This document shows, in pieces, positions 62,825 through 64,000 of a stretch of 64,000 nucleotides of DNA (its first letter is position 1; each line of letters starts with the position of its first letter). The stretch is taken from positions 59,158,501-59,222,500 of the forward strand of contig NC_070609.1 in NCBI RefSeq assembly GCF_027172205.1. The letters run 5' to 3'. The notes below the pieces were generated by a model. That model searched no databases. It was given only the letters and a program-made list of their open reading frames with translations, and was not told where the DNA came from. Origin of the DNA: Podarcis raffonei. Lineage: Eukaryota; Chordata; Lepidosauria; Squamata; Lacertidae. The position numbers and the translations under genes are program-made.

Positions 62825-64000
62825 CTGTCGTGGGGTGGAAAAGAGAGACAAGACTGGAGAAGATGCTCGTACAACAAGTAGTCTGGAAGAACCCAAATCA
62901 AGTATACTTCTAGCTGGCTAAGGACTTGCTCCACCCTCTCAGTCATCAAGTTCTCCCCCCACCCAAAGATATATTTACATATGAAAGTATTTATAGTCCT
63001 GCCTTCTTGCAAAGCATCGGGGCAGTGTGCAACCACATTAAAATAGTAATAAAAGAAATGCAAAACAATCATTAAAAGGTCTGGTTGCTCAAGGGACCTT
63101 TCAGACAGCTGCATAGGCCTGCTGGCATGAATAAAGGCTTTCAATAGATGCTGGAAATTCAGAAGGGAAAATGCTTGATGAATCTCCGTTGGATGAGGGC
63201 TCCACAGCACGGAGGCCAGTCAATCTTATTTAACATGGAGGACAAGTATTACCACCACTTCTGCTATATGTCTGCAAACCTTGGGGCTCCTTTGAGCTTG
63301 CAGACACCTCCCTCTTGTGGATAGATAGCAAATGCTTTAGCTAGATAAGCAATGGCACAACACTGGAAATAAAGAGAGCAATAGATGTGGCAGAGAGTTC
63401 TCTTGATTAATTCCCATTTCTAATGTTTGTGGAGAATCAAGATGACTAGTGTGTCCTTGTCTTCCCTTTTTATTTTACTCTTATTTATATCCTGCCTGCT
63501 GTTTCAGAATTCAAAATGGAGCCCATCCAGGCACTGCCCGAATCATGACTAGTTTAGCTTTTGCCAGGTTCCCACATCTGGTTGCCTTAGACAAAACGTG
63601 GACCCAATCTTCCAGGCCTGGAATGTGGCTTTGCACAATTGCTTAAGAAACACAGTTATGTCTGACTTGAAAGCAAAACACGTCCATCACTGGAGGAACC
63701 TGTTTCCTGCTGCAGACATTAACTCAGAGGCAGGGGCTCAGCATGAACTGTGAGGGTGGGCAAAGGTCTTGCAGGAGATGGTTGGCTTAGAAAAGCCGTG
63801 GGGATGGGGGAACCCCCAGCCCTGAAACCTAATTAAATTCTCTATTTGGTCCATGGGCCTTTTTTTTTGGCCAAGCCACGTCCACCTGTCCTGTACCTGG
63901 CATCAGTTGTGTAACAGGTAACAAAGTAGTTCCTGCATGGTTTGCAGGCACTGCTGATCACAGATGCTCGCAAAGCACCATGCCAGCATGACAGATGGGT
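62825..64000 (-). other. ORC6 intron, incomplete
   Basis: Contains an L2-like 3' end at 62930-63215 (minus). No further ORC6 exon recognised; the remainder shows nothing I can support. Confidence 0.5.
62930..63215 (-). repeat. L2-like LINE 3' end
   Basis: In reverse it reads AGCCTTTATTCATGCCAGCA, GCACACTGCCCCGATGCTTT and GCAGGACTATAAATACTTTC, the block order of L2 3' ends in this window. Confidence 0.5.

Overview
This window is ordinary vertebrate chromosomal DNA, almost certainly from a squamate reptile (lizard or snake). It has spliced genes with canonical GT/AG borders. Three copies of a tRNA-headed SINE end in an ACCTTT tail, which is the hallmark of the lepidosaur Sauria SINE. Other repeats include an L2-type LINE, L1 3' ends, CR1-tailed SINEs, and many short inverted-repeat DNA elements (TA-flanked Tigger-like, and hAT-like with 8-bp target duplications). 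There is no bacterial gene, CRISPR array or operon.

Gene order is GPT2 (minus, first exon only), C16orf87 (plus, complete), MYLK3 (plus, complete coding region), ORC6 (minus, last exon only). As I recall it, this is the human 16q11.2 block read in reverse, so the window is a conserved syntenic segment.

Region by region. 1-5621 is GPT2 intron 1, repeat-rich with a GC-rich stretch at 5160-5430. 5622-5939 is the GPT2 mitochondrial-leader exon, with its promoter region up to about 6560. 6560-17060 is the head-to-head intergenic interval between GPT2 and C16orf87; it holds two Tigger-like MITEs, a decayed LINE C-terminal reading frame, a Sauria SINE, and an L2 reverse transcriptase fragment lodged inside a TA-flanked inverted-repeat element. 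17060-17686 is the CpG-rich promoter and first exon of C16orf87, whose four coding exons run to 28940. 29520-42400 is a gene-free interval with scattered repeats and microsatellites. 42404-60606 is MYLK3 with its putative promoter: 13 coding exons whose phases all agree, giving 855 residues (861 if an alternative donor is used). MYLK3 and ORC6 converge, with poly(A) signals about 0.9 kb apart.

The four genes do not form one pathway. GPT2 is mitochondrial alanine aminotransferase, C16orf87 is a small nuclear-type zinc-ribbon protein, MYLK3 is the cardiac myosin light chain kinase, and ORC6 is an origin recognition complex subunit. I found no credible new biological system. The most useful leads are a probable GC-AG intron with a competing in-phase GT donor in MYLK3, two upstream ORFs and two perfect CRE palindromes before MYLK3, a one-codon acceptor shift in C16orf87, and several nested transposon insertions that date one another.
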